DNA of 12,734 bases from Bryobacterales bacterium. GTDB taxonomy: Bacteria > Acidobacteriota > Terriglobia > Bryobacterales > Bryobacteraceae. The notes beneath the pieces are model-generated. The model made no database searches. It was not told where the DNA came from and saw only the letters and a program-made list of their open reading frames with translations. A program made the position numbers and the translations under genes. The stretch spans positions 11,867 to 24,600 of the forward strand of contig PKYZ01000831.1 of assembly GCA_003132865.1 (NCBI GenBank), written 5' to 3'. Shown here one piece after another: positions 11,807 to 12,734 of this stretch (positions within the stretch are counted from its first letter, which is position 1; each line of letters opens with the position of its first letter).

Positions 11807-12734
11807 GTGGCGGGCGTCTACGTTTCGTATCCTTTCTGCGCGCAGAAGTGTACCTACTGCAATTTCGCCTCGGGCGTTTTTCCGGTCGGGATGGAAACGC
11901 GTTACCTGGACGCGTTGCGCGCCGAAATCGCACGGCATGAGTGGGCCTGGCGGCCGGAAACGGTTTACCTGGGCGGCGGCACGCCCAGCGCTATGGACCC
12001 GGACGCACTGGCGGCCGTGCTGGCGCTGATTCCGGGACGTCCCTGGCTCGAAGTCACGCTCGAAACTGCGCCCGGCACCGTCACGCCGGAACGCGCGCGC
12101 GCCTGGGCGGAGACCGGTATCGACCGCGTGAGCCTGGGCGTACAATCCTTCGTGCAGCCGGAGATCGCGCGTACAGGACGCAAGCACACCGCCCAGGTCG
12201 TCGCCGCCGAGATGGATGTGCTGCGCGACGCGGGCATCGCCAAGATCAACATCGACCTCATCGCCGGCCTTTCCGGACAGACCGAAGCAAGCTGGCGAGA
12301 ATCCCTCGATTGGATCGCGCGCCTGGCGCCCGATCACGCTTCCGTCTACATGCTGGAAGTGGACGAGGACAGCCGCCTGGGGCGCGAGATCCTGTCCGGC
12401 GGGACGCGTTACGGCGCGGCCGACAGGCCTTCCGGCGATCTGACCGCCGACCTCTACGAAATCGCGGTCGAACGGCTCGCCGCGCTGGGCCTGCGGCGCT
12501 ACGAAATCTCCAATTTCGCCTCGCCGGGCCACGAATCCCGGCACAATATGAAATACTGGCTATTGGAGCCTTACGCCGGCTTTGGCAGCGATGCCCATTC
12601 CTTCGATGGCCGGCTCCGCTGGCAGAATCCCGAATCCTTGAATGAATATCTCGGCGCCTGGCAACCGGTGAGCGTCGAGCGCAACCCTTTGGAGGAGCGT
12701 TTCTTCGTGGGCCTGCGTCTGACCCAGGGGATCC
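11807..12734 (+). CDS. hemW: HemW-like radical SAM heme chaperone (3' partial)
   Basis: The frame is open to the right edge (309 whole codons; relatives have about 370-400). GTG 11807 is the earliest possible start, because an in-frame TAG at 11804-11806 precedes it and the iron-sulfur motif comes at residue 11. The CxxxCxYC triad that binds the [4Fe-4S] cluster and S-adenosylmethionine is C11, C15 and C18 (PFCAQKCTYCNF). A further Cys two residues on, typical of true oxygen-independent coproporphyrinogen oxidase HemN, is absent, which points to HemW, a heme-binding chaperone once misnamed HemN. Other family blocks are YLGGGTPS (54-61), SLGVQSF, KINIDLIAGLSGQ (146-158), RRYEISNFASPGHESRHNMK and YAGFGSDAHSF. 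It should act in the cytoplasm, delivering heme to respiratory enzymes. The gene begins 5 bp after the Uma2 stop. Confidence 0.94.
   Translation, partial: MAGVYVSYPFCAQKCTYCNFASGVFPVGMETRYLDALRAEIARHEWAWRPETVYLGGGTPSAMDPDALAAVLALIPGRPWLEVTLETAPGTVTPERARAWAETGIDRVSLGVQSFVQPEIARTGRKHTAQVVAAEMDVLRDAGIAKINIDLIAGLSGQTEASWRESLDWIARLAPDHASVYMLEVDEDSRLGREILSGGTRYGAADRPSGDLTADLYEIAVERLAALGLRRYEISNFASPGHESRHNMKYWLLEPYAGFGSDAHSFDGRLRWQNPESLNEYLGAWQPVSVERNPLEERFFVGLRLTQGI

Overview
This 12.7 kb window reads as chromosome of a high-GC, soil-type bacterium, most plausibly an Acidobacteriota member near Solibacter/Bryobacter. That placement is inferred from the secreted phosphoesterases of the acid phosphatase/phospholipase C family, the DPP IV peptidase with a Sec signal, the HemW and type II thymidine kinase style, and an intergenic heptanucleotide repeat. 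No rRNA, tRNA, CRISPR array, transposase or phage gene is visible.

Region 1 (1-5798, + strand) holds three export-type genes in close succession: a YncE-like beta-propeller fused to an alkaline-phosphatase-superfamily domain (5' end outside the window), a secreted protein of unknown function with an internally duplicated, TrbI/VirB10-like beta module, and a second, distinct phosphoesterase with a signal peptide. Spacing (70 and 26 bp) and good Shine-Dalgarno sequences before genes 2 and 3 suggest an operon acting on phosphate esters or phospholipids outside the cytoplasm.

Region 2 (5779-8618) is housekeeping or peptide-scavenging: thymidine kinase on the minus strand, overlapping the preceding gene tail-to-tail by 20 bp, and a divergent S9B dipeptidyl peptidase IV. 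The 80 bp between their starts carries a short iterated motif.

Region 3 (8619-10123) looks accessory: a small HicB-like antitoxin gene, a possible decayed hicA directly behind it, and a DUF3800 (RNase H-like) gene of clearly lower GC. Perfect 12-bp palindromes lie on both sides.

Region 4 (10124-12734) has a YajO-type aldo/keto reductase, an intergenic array of TCAGCNN heptamers in opposed orientation, a Uma2-family PD-(D/E)XK protein, and the 5' part of hemW (radical SAM heme chaperone), open at the right edge.

Two patterns deserve attention. First, five genes (DPP IV, hicB-like, aldo/keto reductase, Uma2, hemW) have a -10-like hexamer only 6-9 nt before the start codon and no convincing Shine-Dalgarno sequence, which predicts leaderless mRNAs, whereas the secreted-protein operon uses Shine-Dalgarno sites. 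Second, the unknown middle gene of the phosphoesterase cluster has the signature of a type IV secretion VirB10 beta-barrel module present twice, without any other secretion gene nearby. I see no complete novel defence or metabolic system.
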